Shown piece by piece: positions 41,211 to 50,465 of a DNA stretch of 64,000 bases (its first letter is position 1; each line of letters begins with the position of its first letter). The DNA is from B69-G16 sp964501905. GTDB taxonomy: Archaea > Thermoproteota > Thermoprotei > Thermofilales > B69-G16. Made by a program: the position numbers and the translations under genes. A model generated the notes under the pieces. That model searched no databases, was not told where the DNA came from, and saw only the letters and a program-made list of their open reading frames with translations. Location of the stretch: the NCBI GenBank assembly GCA_964501905.1, contig CAZCTW010000001.1, forward strand, positions 206,710-270,709. The letters are read 5' to 3'.

Positions 41211-42170
41211 ATGGAATGCTCTATCTGTGGCAATAAGCCAGTGTATCATTATAGGGATTTAGGAATTAGCTTATGTAAGAGGCATTTCGTAGAATATTTT
41301 GAAAAGCGCGTTTTCGAAACTCTAAAGCGATTTAAACTGGTAAAGGCCGGGGAATTGGTTGCAGTAGCTGTCTCAGGGGGTAAAGATAGCCTTACCACGC
41401 TCTACCTGTTGAACAAGTTTTCTAAAATCCTAGATTTTGAGGTTATTGGCTTAGCCGTGGATGAGGGTATTAAAGGCTATAGAGAATATAAACTCGAGGC
41501 TTTAAGAAAGTTTGCAGAAAAGATAAGCGTAGATTTCATAGTGGCTAGTTTTAAGGAATACTTTGGGGCTACACTTGACGATATGGTCTTAGTTTTAGAG
41601 AAGAAGAGATTCGAGTATAAGCCATGTACTGTATGTGGTGTTTTCAGGAGATACATAATCAATTTGAAGGCTAGGGAGCTTGGAGCTTCTAAAGTAGCGA
41701 CGGGACACAACCTGGACGATGAAATACAAGTCTTTTTAATGAACATGTTGAGAGCTGGGCTTAAGAACATGGCGCGGGAGGGTATAGTCACAGGCTTGCA
41801 CGAACACCCTAAACTAGTCCCTCGCATTAAGCCGCTTTACTTCTGTAGGGAGAGAGAAGTTTTAGCCTACTCCATACTTAGGAATATTGAAACACCATTT
41901 GTTGAATGCAGGTATGTAGTCTACGCATTCAGAGATAAAATTAGAAGGTGGATTAACAAGGTAGAATCTCTAGATCCCGGAGTAAAGCTTAACTTGCTCG
42001 CTTCAAAGGAGATTATCTCTAACTTATTACAGAATTCCAAATACGGTAAAGGAATTATAGGAACTTGTAGAGTCTGCGGAGAGCCCTCGAGCGGAGATAT
42101 CTGTAAAGCTTGCTTCTTTAGAGACTACCTAGGTTTAGGAATTTCTAGGACCTTACGTAATGAGATATAG
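41211..42170 (+). CDS. ttuA: TtuA/NcsA-type tRNA 2-thiolation enzyme
   Basis: 319 residues. The N-terminal zinc motif CSICGNKPVYHY with a later Cys/His pair, the PP-loop SGGKDSLTTLYLL, CTVCGVFRRYIIN for an Fe-S cluster and ATGHNLDDEIQVFLMNMLR are typical of TtuA, as is a C-terminal zinc ribbon (CRVCGEPSSGDICKACF). It activates tRNA with ATP and transfers sulfur to uridine 54 or 34, which stabilises tRNA in thermophiles. The ThiS-like carrier at 39878 is a likely sulfur source. Its end overlaps the convergent wHTH gene by 46 bases. Confidence 0.93.
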   Translation: MECSICGNKPVYHYRDLGISLCKRHFVEYFEKRVFETLKRFKLVKAGELVAVAVSGGKDSLTTLYLLNKFSKILDFEVIGLAVDEGIKGYREYKLEALRKFAEKISVDFIVASFKEYFGATLDDMVLVLEKKRFEYKPCTVCGVFRRYIINLKARELGASKVATGHNLDDEIQVFLMNMLRAGLKNMAREGIVTGLHEHPKLVPRIKPLYFCREREVLAYSILRNIETPFVECRYVVYAFRDKIRRWINKVESLDPGVKLNLLASKEIISNLLQNSKYGKGIIGTCRVCGEPSSGDICKACFFRDYLGLGISRTLRNEI

Positions 42171-42496
42171 AATTCGTAGAGCTTCACTACCACTGGATCG
42201 TCTAGGTTCAACCTATAAGCATACCTCTTAGGGCTTACTTGAAGCTCTTCTACTATATTCCTCTTCTTAAGCTCCGGTATTATACGAAAGACGCTTCCAA
42301 CGTTCTTGTTCAATTTTCTAGATATTTCACTTATGCTCATAACGGTGTTTGGATTTTCTAGAAAAGTTTCTAGAACTTCCATATAAAGCGTTTTTACGAA
42401 TACCCTATCTAACATCATAATTTTCAACTTTAGGAGACAGTAGACTTTCTTAATAATAAGCTTTTCTATATCGAAATTTGATATGTGAAAAAGCAT
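42125..42496 (-). CDS. Winged-helix transcriptional regulator
   Basis: Up to 123 residues. The core (SISEISRKLNKNVGSVFRII, then LKKRNIVEELQVS) is a winged helix-turn-helix of the ArsR or IclR kind. A start at ATG 42496 fits a TATA-like TAATAAAATAT about 25 bases upstream and would be nearly leaderless; internal ATGs at 42418 and 42415 are alternatives and lack a binding site. It is divergent from the succinyl-CoA synthetase operon and may control it. Confidence 0.62.
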   Translation of the reverse strand: MLFHISNFDIEKLIIKKVYCLLKLKIMMLDRVFVKTLYMEVLETFLENPNTVMSISEISRKLNKNVGSVFRIIPELKKRNIVEELQVSPKRYAYRLNLDDPVVVKLYEFYISLRKVLEIPKPR

Positions 42497-42572
42497 AGTG
42501 GATTATTGGATATTTTATTAAGGTAAAGAGTATTTAAGTGGTTTAATCGTCATTTGTTAGAGGTGGATCTAA

Positions 42573-43709
42573 TTGAATCTCTATGAATATGAGGGAGTAG
42601 CTCTTTTCCAGAAGTACGGTATACCTGTTCCAAGGGGGGGATTGGCGTCGTCGCCGGATGAGGCGAGGAAAATAGCTGAAAGGCTAAATCCACCTTATGT
42701 CGTGAAGGCTCAGGTTCTGATAGGAGGACGAGGTAAGGCTGGTGGTGTGCGTTTTGCTGAAACACCTGAAGAAGTGGAGAACGTTGCCGAGGAAGTTCTA
42801 GGAATTGTTATCAGGGGCGTCAGAGTCGATAAAATCCTAGTGGTTGAAAAAATCAAAATTATGAGAGAGCTTTACCTCAGCTTTGTCCTAAACAGAAGTG
42901 AAAAAACTGTAGATTTCCTAGCTTCGCCTTTAGGAGGCGTCGATATAGAGGATATAGCAAGGGAATACCCAATGTCTCTGGTTAGGCAACATATAGATCC
43001 TCTACTTGGAATACAGGAGTTTATGGTTAGGAGAGCGTTTAAACGCCTGAATTTAAGCGGAGAGCTGTATAGGAATTTTAGGGAGCTGGTTTTTTCTCTT
43101 TATCGGCTCTTCGTAGAGTATGACTGCGAACTGGCTGAAATAAACCCGTTAGCCCTTACGAGAGAAGGCAGGCTAGTAGCAGTTGACAGCAAGATCATCG
43201 TGGATGATAACTCGCTCTTTAGACATCCGGACCTACTTGAAATTAAAAAGAGAAGAATTGAGAATATGGATGAAGTTGAGAGGAAAGCTGAAGAGTTTGG
43301 GCTAAGCTATGTTAAACTTGACGGCAACATAGGAATTATGGGTAATGGGGCAGGATTAACGATGGCAACTATGGATCTAGTCAGCTTTTACGGTGGAAAA
43401 CCGGCTAACTTCTTAGATATAGGGGGAGGAGCTACTAGGGAAAGGGTGGAAAAAGCTCTTTCTTTGCTTTTGATGGATCCGCGTGTGAAGGTTGTACTTG
43501 TAAACATACTCGGTGGAATAACTAGGTGCGACGAAGTCGCCCTAGGCGTGGTCTCAGCGATGGAAAAGTATGGGACTAAGCCTATAGTTGTGAGAATTAT
43601 GGGAACAAGGGAAGAGGAGGGCAGGAGGATACTGGAGGCTAGCGGCGTGCACGCATTGGATTCTATGGAGGAAGCCGCTAAGATAGCGGTTGAAATTTCT
43701 AGGAGGTGA
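42573..43709 (+). CDS. sucC: Succinyl-CoA synthetase beta subunit (ADP-forming type)
   Basis: 378-residue ATP-grasp subunit with VGIVIRGV..-type segments, GGRGKAGGVRFAETPEE for the N-terminal ATP-grasp, ELAEINPLAL for Mg-ADP and GGATRERVEKALSL, ILGGITRCDEVALG for the phospho-histidine interaction. It forms one half of the enzyme that makes succinyl-CoA or ATP by substrate-level phosphorylation. TTG 42573 has a strong AGGTGGATC site upstream. It overlaps the alpha-subunit region, so the two are co-transcribed. Malic enzyme and malate dehydrogenase nearby suggest a working partial citric acid cycle. Confidence 0.92.
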   Translation: MNLYEYEGVALFQKYGIPVPRGGLASSPDEARKIAERLNPPYVVKAQVLIGGRGKAGGVRFAETPEEVENVAEEVLGIVIRGVRVDKILVVEKIKIMRELYLSFVLNRSEKTVDFLASPLGGVDIEDIAREYPMSLVRQHIDPLLGIQEFMVRRAFKRLNLSGELYRNFRELVFSLYRLFVEYDCELAEINPLALTREGRLVAVDSKIIVDDNSLFRHPDLLEIKKRRIENMDEVERKAEEFGLSYVKLDGNIGIMGNGAGLTMATMDLVSFYGGKPANFLDIGGGATRERVEKALSLLLMDPRVKVVLVNILGGITRCDEVALGVVSAMEKYGTKPIVVRIMGTREEEGRRILEASGVHALDSMEEAAKIAVEISRR

Positions 43710-43714
43710 AACTC

Positions 43715-44590
43715 ATGCCCATATTAGTCGACGAAAATACGCGACTACTAGTTCAAGGGATTACAGGGCGAGAAGGCAGATTCCACACTAAGCTTATGCT
43801 CCAGTACGGGACGAAAATAGTAGCTGGTGTTACGCCGGGTAAAGGCGGCCAAGAGGTGTATGGGATCCCTGTTTACGATAGCGTTTATGAGGCTTTGGAG
43901 GAACATCCGAGGGTGAATACGAGTATAGTTTTTGTCCCTGCTCGCTTTGCCCCAGACGCCGTCTTAGAGGCTATCGATGCCGGACTGGAGCTAGTAGTGA
44001 TAATTACAGAGCATATACCAGTACATGAAACCTTGAGGTTTGTTAAGTATGCTAAATGTAAGGGAGTTACTGTGGTGGGTCCTAATACTCCAGGCGTTAT
44101 ATCTCCGGGCTTAGCCAAAGTGGGTATAATGCCGGGGAAAGTTTTCAAGAAGGGGAGGATTGGTATAATCTCGCGCAGCGGGACGCTGACTTACGAAATC
44201 GCTTACGCTATCTCCAAAGCCGGACTAGGAGTATCCACTAGCGTTGGAATAGGAGGAGACCCTATCGTGGGCCTGGACTTCGTCGATGCCGCTAAATTAT
44301 TCCTTGAAGACGAAGAAACAGACGCCCTAGTCATTATAGGCGAGATAGGCGGCGACGCCGAAGAAAGGTTTGCCTCCTTCCTAGACGAGAAGGGATTCGA
44401 CAAGCTCGTGGTCGCCTTTATAGCTGGCAGAACTGCACCTCCGGGAAAGCGTATGGGCCATGCAGGGGCTATAATTTCGGTCAGTGGAGGAAGCGCCAGG
44501 GAGAAAATTAAAGCTTTAGAAAGCGTCGGTGTTAAGGTAGCGGAGACTCCCTCCGAAATTCCAAAGATATTATCTAGAGTATTAGGGTAA
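43715..44590 (+). CDS. sucD: Succinyl-CoA synthetase alpha subunit
   Basis: 291 residues from ATG 43715, chosen because the perfect AGGAGGTGA (43701-43709) ends five bases before it; an in-frame GTG at 43706 lies within that site. The CoA-binding QGITGREGRFHTKLMLQYG, GPNTPGVISPG and the phosphohistidine segment KRMGHAGAII are present. It pairs with the beta subunit immediately upstream. The family also contains acetate-CoA ligases, but separate alpha and beta genes of these lengths favour the succinyl-CoA type. Confidence 0.92.
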   Translation: MPILVDENTRLLVQGITGREGRFHTKLMLQYGTKIVAGVTPGKGGQEVYGIPVYDSVYEALEEHPRVNTSIVFVPARFAPDAVLEAIDAGLELVVIITEHIPVHETLRFVKYAKCKGVTVVGPNTPGVISPGLAKVGIMPGKVFKKGRIGIISRSGTLTYEIAYAISKAGLGVSTSVGIGGDPIVGLDFVDAAKLFLEDEETDALVIIGEIGGDAEERFASFLDEKGFDKLVVAFIAGRTAPPGKRMGHAGAIISVSGGSAREKIKALESVGVKVAETPSEIPKILSRVLG

Positions 44591-44635
44591 GCAGTTTGAG
44601 AATTCAGTTTATAAAACTTAGATACTCTACATAGT

Positions 44636-45319
44636 ATGGTGGTCGGTATGGGGTATATAAGGTGGCTCGGCCATGCTTCTTTCAAAGTAATGCTAGACGA
44701 TAAAATTCTAATATTCGATCCTTGGTTTACGGGCAATCCCTCGACTTGCTGTAAGCTAGAAGAGATAGAAAAGGCCGATCTTGTCCTAGTGACCCATGAT
44801 CACGGCGACCACTTCAGCGACGCCGTCGACCTCTGCAAGCGCACCGGGGCAACCCTAGTAGGAATTTACGAAGTATCCGTAAAAGCTCAGGAATTGGGGG
44901 TTAGAAACGTTGTGGGAATGAACATAGGGGGTCCCGCCGTAATCAAGGACCTTAAAGTAGTTATGACACCGGCTCTTCATTCTTCCCAATCGGGTCATCC
45001 AGCAGGTTTTATAGTTATAGGGAAGGAAGCTACTATATATCACGCCGGAGATACAGGCTTATTTGGCGATATAGCCCTATACGCCGAGCTTTACCCGATA
45101 GACTATGCTTTAATTCCTATAGGGGGACACTACACGATGGATCCCTTACAAGCGGCGAAGTTTGTATCCCTCTTTAAGCCTAAATACGCCATACCTATGC
45201 ACTACGCCACGTTTCCGGCTATACGTGTAGACCCGAGAAAATTCGCAGAGTTTGTTAACAAGTATGCGCCGGAAGTTAACGTAGTAATTCTGAGAGTAGG
45301 TGAAAAGTTAAAGTTCTAA
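44636..45319 (+). CDS. UPF0173 metallo-beta-lactamase-fold hydrolase
   Basis: 227 residues of the UPF0173 group, related to UlaG-type lactonases. Metal-binding motifs are THDHGDHFSD, the histidine in TPALHSSQSGHPAG, HAGDTGLFGDIA and IPMHYATFP. There is no signal peptide. The substrate is unknown. Although the family is distantly related to the ascorbate-6-phosphate lactonase of bacterial ula operons, this gene is 35 kb from the EIIC gene and sits next to succinyl-CoA synthetase, so a link to the PTS is weak. Start ATG 44636 or 44648. Confidence 0.88.
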   Translation: MVVGMGYIRWLGHASFKVMLDDKILIFDPWFTGNPSTCCKLEEIEKADLVLVTHDHGDHFSDAVDLCKRTGATLVGIYEVSVKAQELGVRNVVGMNIGGPAVIKDLKVVMTPALHSSQSGHPAGFIVIGKEATIYHAGDTGLFGDIALYAELYPIDYALIPIGGHYTMDPLQAAKFVSLFKPKYAIPMHYATFPAIRVDPRKFAEFVNKYAPEVNVVILRVGEKLKF

Positions 45320-45479
45320 TAGGCTATAACTCCCGAGCCAAATTTTTTAACTATTCTAAGGCTAAAGCATAATTCGAACATAGGCTAGCACATGTCAATT
45401 TATATTTCATTAATAATGTTTAAATATGAGAGTAAATACTTTCAATATTGAGTTAGATGACAGAGAATATGGTGAATGT

Positions 45480-45938
45480 ATGAAGCCTGTCGAGCTAGAT
45501 GAAATTGATAAAAAATTGTTAATGATTTTACAGGAAAATGCGAAAACACCTTATTCTAAAATCTCTGGTGTCCTTGGCGTAAGCGAGGCCACTGTCCATT
45601 TAAGAATTAAAAAGTTATTGAAACTAGGCGTCATAAAGAATTTCCAAGCTATAGTAGACGCTGAGAAAGTAGGTAAGAATGTCTTAGCCATAGTCGCCAT
45701 AACAGCTACGCCCCAGAAATACGAAAAAGTTTTAGAAGAACTAAGCAAAATCGACGATATATACGAAATATATGACGTTACCGGAGAATACTACACTATA
45801 ACTAAGGTGAGAGTAAAGAATAGAGATGAGCTCGCTAAGGTGCTCGACCAGATAGGCAGCATAGACGGCGTACAGTCGACTAGGACGATGTATGTTTTAA
45901 GAGTTATAAAAGAAGAGACGAAGATAAAAATCGACTAG
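45480..45938 (+). CDS. Lrp/AsnC-family transcriptional regulator
   Basis: 152 residues from ATG 45480, where GGTGA lies four bases upstream; the longer frame from 45426 lacks a binding site. An N-terminal helix-turn-helix (LDEIDKKLLMILQENAKTPY, GVSEATVHLRIKKLLKLG) is followed by a RAM ligand-binding domain (VLAIVAITATPQKYEKVLEE and YEIYDVTGEYYTITKVRV). It probably forms octamers and responds to an amino acid. Its stop overlaps the RadB-like gene on the other strand by four bases. Confidence 0.93.
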   Translation: MKPVELDEIDKKLLMILQENAKTPYSKISGVLGVSEATVHLRIKKLLKLGVIKNFQAIVDAEKVGKNVLAIVAITATPQKYEKVLEELSKIDDIYEIYDVTGEYYTITKVRVKNRDELAKVLDQIGSIDGVQSTRTMYVLRVIKEETKIKID

Positions 45939-46738
45939 AAGATTAAACCCTCTTCGGTAAACGTCCCTTCTTTAACGTACTTTACTCCACCATCTTCTAT
46001 TTCGAAAACCAGAATCCGTAAATTCTCGTAGAAGGAAGGCTTAAACTGATGCCTATCGATAAAAAGTACTCTCATCCCGTCGTATACTACAAGCCCATAG
46101 GCGTTTTTTGCTAAGTATAGTAGATTGGCGAATGGCAAGTCGAAATTCAATAGTTTAATATCTCTTTTGGTTTTAAGTTTTCGTATTCTTTTTATCTCGC
46201 TCACTAAGATTAAACTCTTGCTTTTGTTATAGATTACGCCGGCCGCGTCAGTTAAGACGTCGTAAACTTCTAACAATCTCTGATGATATTTCTCTTCGAG
46301 TTCTTCTCGGCTCTTGGCGTGTAAATCTTTAAGGAAGGGTCTACTAAAGCTATCTATGATCACAATATCGTATCTATCTAGGGAGCTAGCCGCTGTTTTC
46401 AGGACCTCGTTCAGGGTATATATTTTTAATAACTTAAAGTTATCCAAATTTGGAAAATTCCTATTTTCAGCCATTCTAAGCACTCTAGCGGGGAAAACTC
46501 CATTTTCGGTATCGATGTATAGCACCTTTTTGCCTTTTACCGCCTCGCTTAAAGCTATCGATAAGCAAAAGGCAGTTTTGCCAGAGAAAGGAGGACCAAA
46601 AAACATGGAGGTGGAGCCATAAGGAATTTCGAGGAAACCGTCAATCTCGGGTACGCCGGTAGACAGGAATTCCGCCTCTTTCTCTAAATCGACTTCACCC
46701 TTCAAATAAACTTTAAGTTCTTCGCCCATGATATTCAC
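45935..46738 (-). CDS. RecA/RadB-like ATPase
   Basis: 267 residues with FLSTGVPEIDGFLEI at the N-terminus, Walker A FGPPFSGKTAF and Walker B DIVIIDSFSR. It lacks the helix-hairpin-helix N-domain of RadA, so it belongs with RadB or other single-domain RecA-fold paralogues. RadB assists recombination and DNA repair in archaea. The nearby XPD helicase (46835) on the opposite strand strengthens a repair theme. The catalytic glutamate could not be assigned with certainty. Confidence 0.78.
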   Translation of the reverse strand: MNIMGEELKVYLKGEVDLEKEAEFLSTGVPEIDGFLEIPYGSTSMFFGPPFSGKTAFCLSIALSEAVKGKKVLYIDTENGVFPARVLRMAENRNFPNLDNFKLLKIYTLNEVLKTAASSLDRYDIVIIDSFSRPFLKDLHAKSREELEEKYHQRLLEVYDVLTDAAGVIYNKSKSLILVSEIKRIRKLKTKRDIKLLNFDLPFANLLYLAKNAYGLVVYDGMRVLFIDRHQFKPSFYENLRILVFEIEDGGVKYVKEGTFTEEGLIF

Positions 46739-46834
46739 ATTATTTTATATGGTATTTAGCGTTTTTATCTATTATCGTTTTAGCTACAAACAAGCGATCT
46801 AGGCTCCGATAGGCTAATAAAACTACAACCGTTA

Positions 46835-48697
46835 TTGACTATGGTTTTTAAAGCCATGGATAGGTTATTGCCGTATAACAGATGGAGGAAGGGGCAGAGG
46901 GAGATAGCGGAGGCAGTCTACGATGCAGTTAAAGAAGGTAGGATACTGCTCTTAGGATACCCTACCGGTGCCGGCAAAACGATAGCGGCTTTAATAGGCA
47001 CCTACATGGCTAAAAGCAATAAGCATAAGATATTCTTTCTAGCTAGGACCAAGAATCAGGTTCAAGCTCCTTTAAGAGAGGTAACGATGCTTAAGAAGAA
47101 GGGAGTACACGTTCCGACGGTCGTCCTCCAAAATAAAAGGGATATGTGCCCTCTGGCTATAGCAGAAAGGCTAAGCTACGAGGAATTCCTCAAGTACTGC
47201 GACTCTCTAGTAAAGCTAGGGATGTGCGAGTATTTTTTAAACCTAAAAAGGAGGGAGGGTGCTCTAGAAATCGAGTATGATCCGGAGCCCTCGAAGTTCG
47301 TTAAGAGATTCTCGAAGATGGGGCTGTGTCCCTATGAAGTAGCTAAAATACTTGCGTCTAAAGCCGAGCTAGTAATAGGCTCCTATATCTACATATTCTC
47401 CAGCGAGATTAGATATAGGCTACAATCCTCCACAGGGCTTAAGCTTGAGGATTTAGTACTTATAATAGATGAGGCTCACAACTTGCCCGAGATAGTAGCT
47501 GATATGCAGAGCATAAAATTGTACAAGCACCAGGTTAAACTGGCTCAACGAGAGGTCCGGAAGTATCTTTCTGGAGAGTTAGCGGAGAATATGTTAACCT
47601 CGCTTTCTAACCTTTACTCATACATCTCTCTGCTAGAAAAGAGGAGTGGGGGTGAAGACTACCCGATTGATACGAGCGAGCTTTTATCGATAATGCCCGG
47701 TATATCCCAGCTTAAAAAAGCAGTTTCCATAATTGAAAAAAACATGCTAGAGAGCGGAGTATTAACCCCCAGTAATGTCTCCAGAATTTTAGAGTTCACG
47801 AAGGCTTTACAATCCACCGCCTACGGCTTTATCGTATACTCAACAGCTACGCCAGAGGGCTTCGTGATGAAATATCAATGCATAGATCCCTCAATAGCCT
47901 CCCGAGAAGTCTTTTCTAGAGTACGCGCAGCCATCCTTATGAGTGGGACTCTGCAGCCCAAGGATTACCTCGTTTCCATGCTCGGCCTAGAGGAGAAAAG
48001 AGTTGTGGAGCACAGAATAAGCGCCGATTTTTCAGAAAAGGTTAGACTGGTAGTCCACACTGGTATGTCATCGCGGTACGTTGAGAGAAGCGAGGAGAAC
48101 TATAGGAGAATAGCTAAAGTTATAGCTATACTTTTTGAGAAATTCGAGAACGGTGTTATGCTCGCTGTTTTCCCCTCCTATGAATTTATGAAAAAGGCAA
48201 ACGCATTTTTGCCCTCCAAGACGAGAAGACATGCCTTTATGGAGAGGGAATATACACGCCTCTCCGAAGTCCAAGAGTTCGTAAGTGAGCGAGCTAAAAG
48301 CCTAGTGTTAGCCGCGGCATGGGGCAAACTTATAGAGGGGATAGAGCTTAGAGATAGATTAAGCCTAATAAAGTCAGTTATAATAGCCGGTCTTCCGGTG
48401 CCAGAGCCCAGTTTAGTGAATGTGAAGCGGGAGGAATTGCTAGCTGCCAGGTTTCTGAATGAAGAAAAGGCTTGGAAGTTCACTTATATTGTCCCAGCGG
48501 TTATAAGGGTCTTACAGGCTATGGGTAGAGCTATTAGGACTGAGGAGGATAGGGCTTTCGTCGTTGTACTCGATAGGAGAATGCTCGCAGAGGAGGCTAG
48601 AACTCTGCTAGAGGTTCACGGTTACACCGTTAAAACTGTAAGTGATTTAAGGCAGATCCTGGAGGAAATGGCTTCATTCGGTCTTGCTACTAGGTGA
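46835..48697 (+). CDS. XPD/Rad3-family DNA helicase, copy 2
   Basis: 620 residues. Walker A is GYPTGAGKTIAALIG, an Fe-S cluster is likely from the cysteines in NKRDMCPLAIAERL, LKYCDSLVKLGMC and KMGLCPYEVAKIL, and the DEAH box reads LIIDEAHNLPEI. Late motifs include MSGTLQPKDYLVS and QAMGRAIRTEED. It resembles the classical XPD more closely than copy 1 in these motifs. The start is ATG 46835, with two more ATGs (46841, 46856) possible. The stop overlaps the NSUN gene by 14 bases, so the two are probably an operon. Confidence 0.92.
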   Translation: MTMVFKAMDRLLPYNRWRKGQREIAEAVYDAVKEGRILLLGYPTGAGKTIAALIGTYMAKSNKHKIFFLARTKNQVQAPLREVTMLKKKGVHVPTVVLQNKRDMCPLAIAERLSYEEFLKYCDSLVKLGMCEYFLNLKRREGALEIEYDPEPSKFVKRFSKMGLCPYEVAKILASKAELVIGSYIYIFSSEIRYRLQSSTGLKLEDLVLIIDEAHNLPEIVADMQSIKLYKHQVKLAQREVRKYLSGELAENMLTSLSNLYSYISLLEKRSGGEDYPIDTSELLSIMPGISQLKKAVSIIEKNMLESGVLTPSNVSRILEFTKALQSTAYGFIVYSTATPEGFVMKYQCIDPSIASREVFSRVRAAILMSGTLQPKDYLVSMLGLEEKRVVEHRISADFSEKVRLVVHTGMSSRYVERSEENYRRIAKVIAILFEKFENGVMLAVFPSYEFMKKANAFLPSKTRRHAFMEREYTRLSEVQEFVSERAKSLVLAAAWGKLIEGIELRDRLSLIKSVIIAGLPVPEPSLVNVKREELLAARFLNEEKAWKFTYIVPAVIRVLQAMGRAIRTEEDRAFVVVLDRRMLAEEARTLLEVHGYTVKTVSDLRQILEEMASFGLATR

Positions 48698-50012
48698 TCC
48701 TGTGAAATTTTACTATGTCGAGTACGTCCTTGCCGATGTCTTATCACGGGTGGAGCAGGAGCGTATATCCTTGAGGGCTGCTATGAGCGAGTATTTTGAG
48801 AAGTATAGGGAGTTAGAGCCTATTAAAGGGCTTGCTCGGGCATATGCTCTCGGCTTGCTGAGGAAGTACAGGTTAGTTGACTTTATAGCTGAAAGAGTGC
48901 TAGGCGTTGACGTAAATGAGCTAGATTTCTGGGAGAGAAACCTCTTGAGAGCGCTGTTATACGAGATTAAATTTAGGAATATTGATTTAGATCGTGCAGT
49001 TAAAGTTTCCAGGAAACTAACTTGTGTAAAGCTTGGAATGGAGAATTTTAGAGCGGTAAGGAGAGTTTCCATTAAGTCCCTACTTAGGAGGTTGAAGGAA
49101 AGAGAAAGGTTGTCAGTGAAATATTCTCAACCCGAATGGGTTGTAGAATATTTAATAAAAATTCTAGGAGAAAAAGAGACCATAAGGTTATTGGAGAAGT
49201 TCAACAAAAAACCTGCTATCTGGATTAGGGTTAACACTTTGAAAATTACGAGGAGAAAATTGACATATATTTTAAGGCGTAGAGGGTTAAAAGTTGTTGA
49301 AGATGTAGATTTACCCGATATCCTGAGAGTAGAGTCGAGTATGAACTTGTCTAAGATGCCTGAATACGAGAAGGGTCTTTTCTATATACAGGATAAGGCA
49401 TCGGCTCTAGCCAGTCATGTGCTTTCGCCCAAATTCGGAGAACGCATCTTAGATATGTGCTCGGCGCCTGGCAGCAAGGCTTTACACACAGCTACTCTGT
49501 CTAGGAATAGAGCTTTTATAATTGGTTTAGATTGGAAACCCACCAGGCTAAAGCCTCTGCTGAATAATATGAAGAAATATGGGGTTTACTCTATAGATCT
49601 CATCTCGGTAGACTCCCGTATCTTCGCCTCGCCGAAGAAATTTGATAAAGTTCTACTAGACCCGGATTGTACAAGCTTAGGCAGGCTTGGGCATAGCCCT
49701 GAGATTAGGCTATGGATAGAGAAAGGCATGATATACAGGTTGAGAGATCTGCAATACCAGTTAATCAACCGGGGAATCGATTTATTGAAGAAAGGAGGAG
49801 TGCTTGCGTACTCTACTTGTACCTTAACTTTAGAGGAAAATGAGCTTCTCATTAAGCGAGTACTTGAGGAAAGAAGCGATGTGCAAATTGAGGAAGCAAC
49901 ACCTAGAATAGGACTGGAAGGGCTGGAGGGCCTCGAGAAAGCACAGAGATTATATCCCCATGTGCATAACACTCAGGGTTTCTTTATCTGTAAATTGAGA
50001 AAAATTAGGTAG
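48684..50012 (+). CDS. NOL1/NOP2/Sun-type RNA m5C methyltransferase with NusB-like N-terminal domain
   Basis: 442 residues. The first ~150 are all helical and look like the NusB fold seen in RsmB. The methyltransferase part has ILDMCSAPGSKALHTATLSR (SAM motif I), KVLLDPDCTSLGRLG (motif IV) and LAYSTCTLTLEENE (motif VI with the catalytic cysteine). Motif IV has DPDC where DxPC is usual: the conserved proline before the second cysteine is displaced. The enzyme probably methylates cytosine 5 in rRNA or tRNA. It overlaps the preceding XPD gene by 14 bases. Confidence 0.87.
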   Translation: MLLGDPVKFYYVEYVLADVLSRVEQERISLRAAMSEYFEKYRELEPIKGLARAYALGLLRKYRLVDFIAERVLGVDVNELDFWERNLLRALLYEIKFRNIDLDRAVKVSRKLTCVKLGMENFRAVRRVSIKSLLRRLKERERLSVKYSQPEWVVEYLIKILGEKETIRLLEKFNKKPAIWIRVNTLKITRRKLTYILRRRGLKVVEDVDLPDILRVESSMNLSKMPEYEKGLFYIQDKASALASHVLSPKFGERILDMCSAPGSKALHTATLSRNRAFIIGLDWKPTRLKPLLNNMKKYGVYSIDLISVDSRIFASPKKFDKVLLDPDCTSLGRLGHSPEIRLWIEKGMIYRLRDLQYQLINRGIDLLKKGGVLAYSTCTLTLEENELLIKRVLEERSDVQIEEATPRIGLEGLEGLEKAQRLYPHVHNTQGFFICKLRKIR

Positions 50013-50020
50013 AAAGAAAT

Positions 50021-50341
50021 TTAATGATTGTATAGCACAACGTAGCGGGCATTCCTACGTTTCTCAAATTTCACCCGAAAATGTCTGCGTAAATACTCCT
50101 CCATATCACGATAAAAATACTGGTTGGTAAAGCGAGAAGGAGGTTTAATCCTCGGTACTAAGCCTCTTATAGTATTCAAATTTGTCGTTTTAACTATATA
50201 AGATACATAAGCATATTTTAGCAGAGTTCTAAGCTTAATAGATACTGTTCTCGACCTAGTACCTTTGAGTATTTCCGAAGCAACAAGACGCACATGCTCC
50301 AAAATTCTATTTTTATGAACTCCTTCGGACATAATCCTCAT
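50021..50341 (-). CDS. Hypothetical basic protein
   Basis: 106 residues, strongly basic (about 20 Arg/Lys), with an SLR-like helical core (RSRTVSIKLRTLLKYAYVSY) and a C-terminal DMEEYLRRHFRVKFEKRRNARY. No family is recognised. Nucleic-acid binding is suggested by the charge only. It is convergent with the NSUN gene. Confidence 0.5.
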   Translation of the reverse strand: MRIMSEGVHKNRILEHVRLVASEILKGTRSRTVSIKLRTLLKYAYVSYIVKTTNLNTIRGLVPRIKPPSRFTNQYFYRDMEEYLRRHFRVKFEKRRNARYVVLYNH

Positions 50342-50465
50342 CTACTAATATGCATTAAAATTTATAAATCTTCTCATATCACACAGTTATACTGCACATA
50401 TTAAGCTATTTAATAGAATACATGATAGCTTAATAAACTCCCTTTACGCTACTCTTCGCGAAAGT

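Noticed and set aside
44203..44736. Long minus-strand ORF (177 codons) opposite sucD
   Set aside because: It lies antisense to a well supported succinyl-CoA synthetase gene, and its sequence is rich in Ser, Thr, Pro and Ile without domain motifs, as expected of a shadow frame.
44636..45319. UPF0173 hydrolase as the ascorbate-6-phosphate lactonase (UlaG) of the PTS
   Set aside because: Although UlaG is a distant relative, this gene is 35 kb from the EIIC gene beside succinyl-CoA synthetase and lacks any shared motif upstream.
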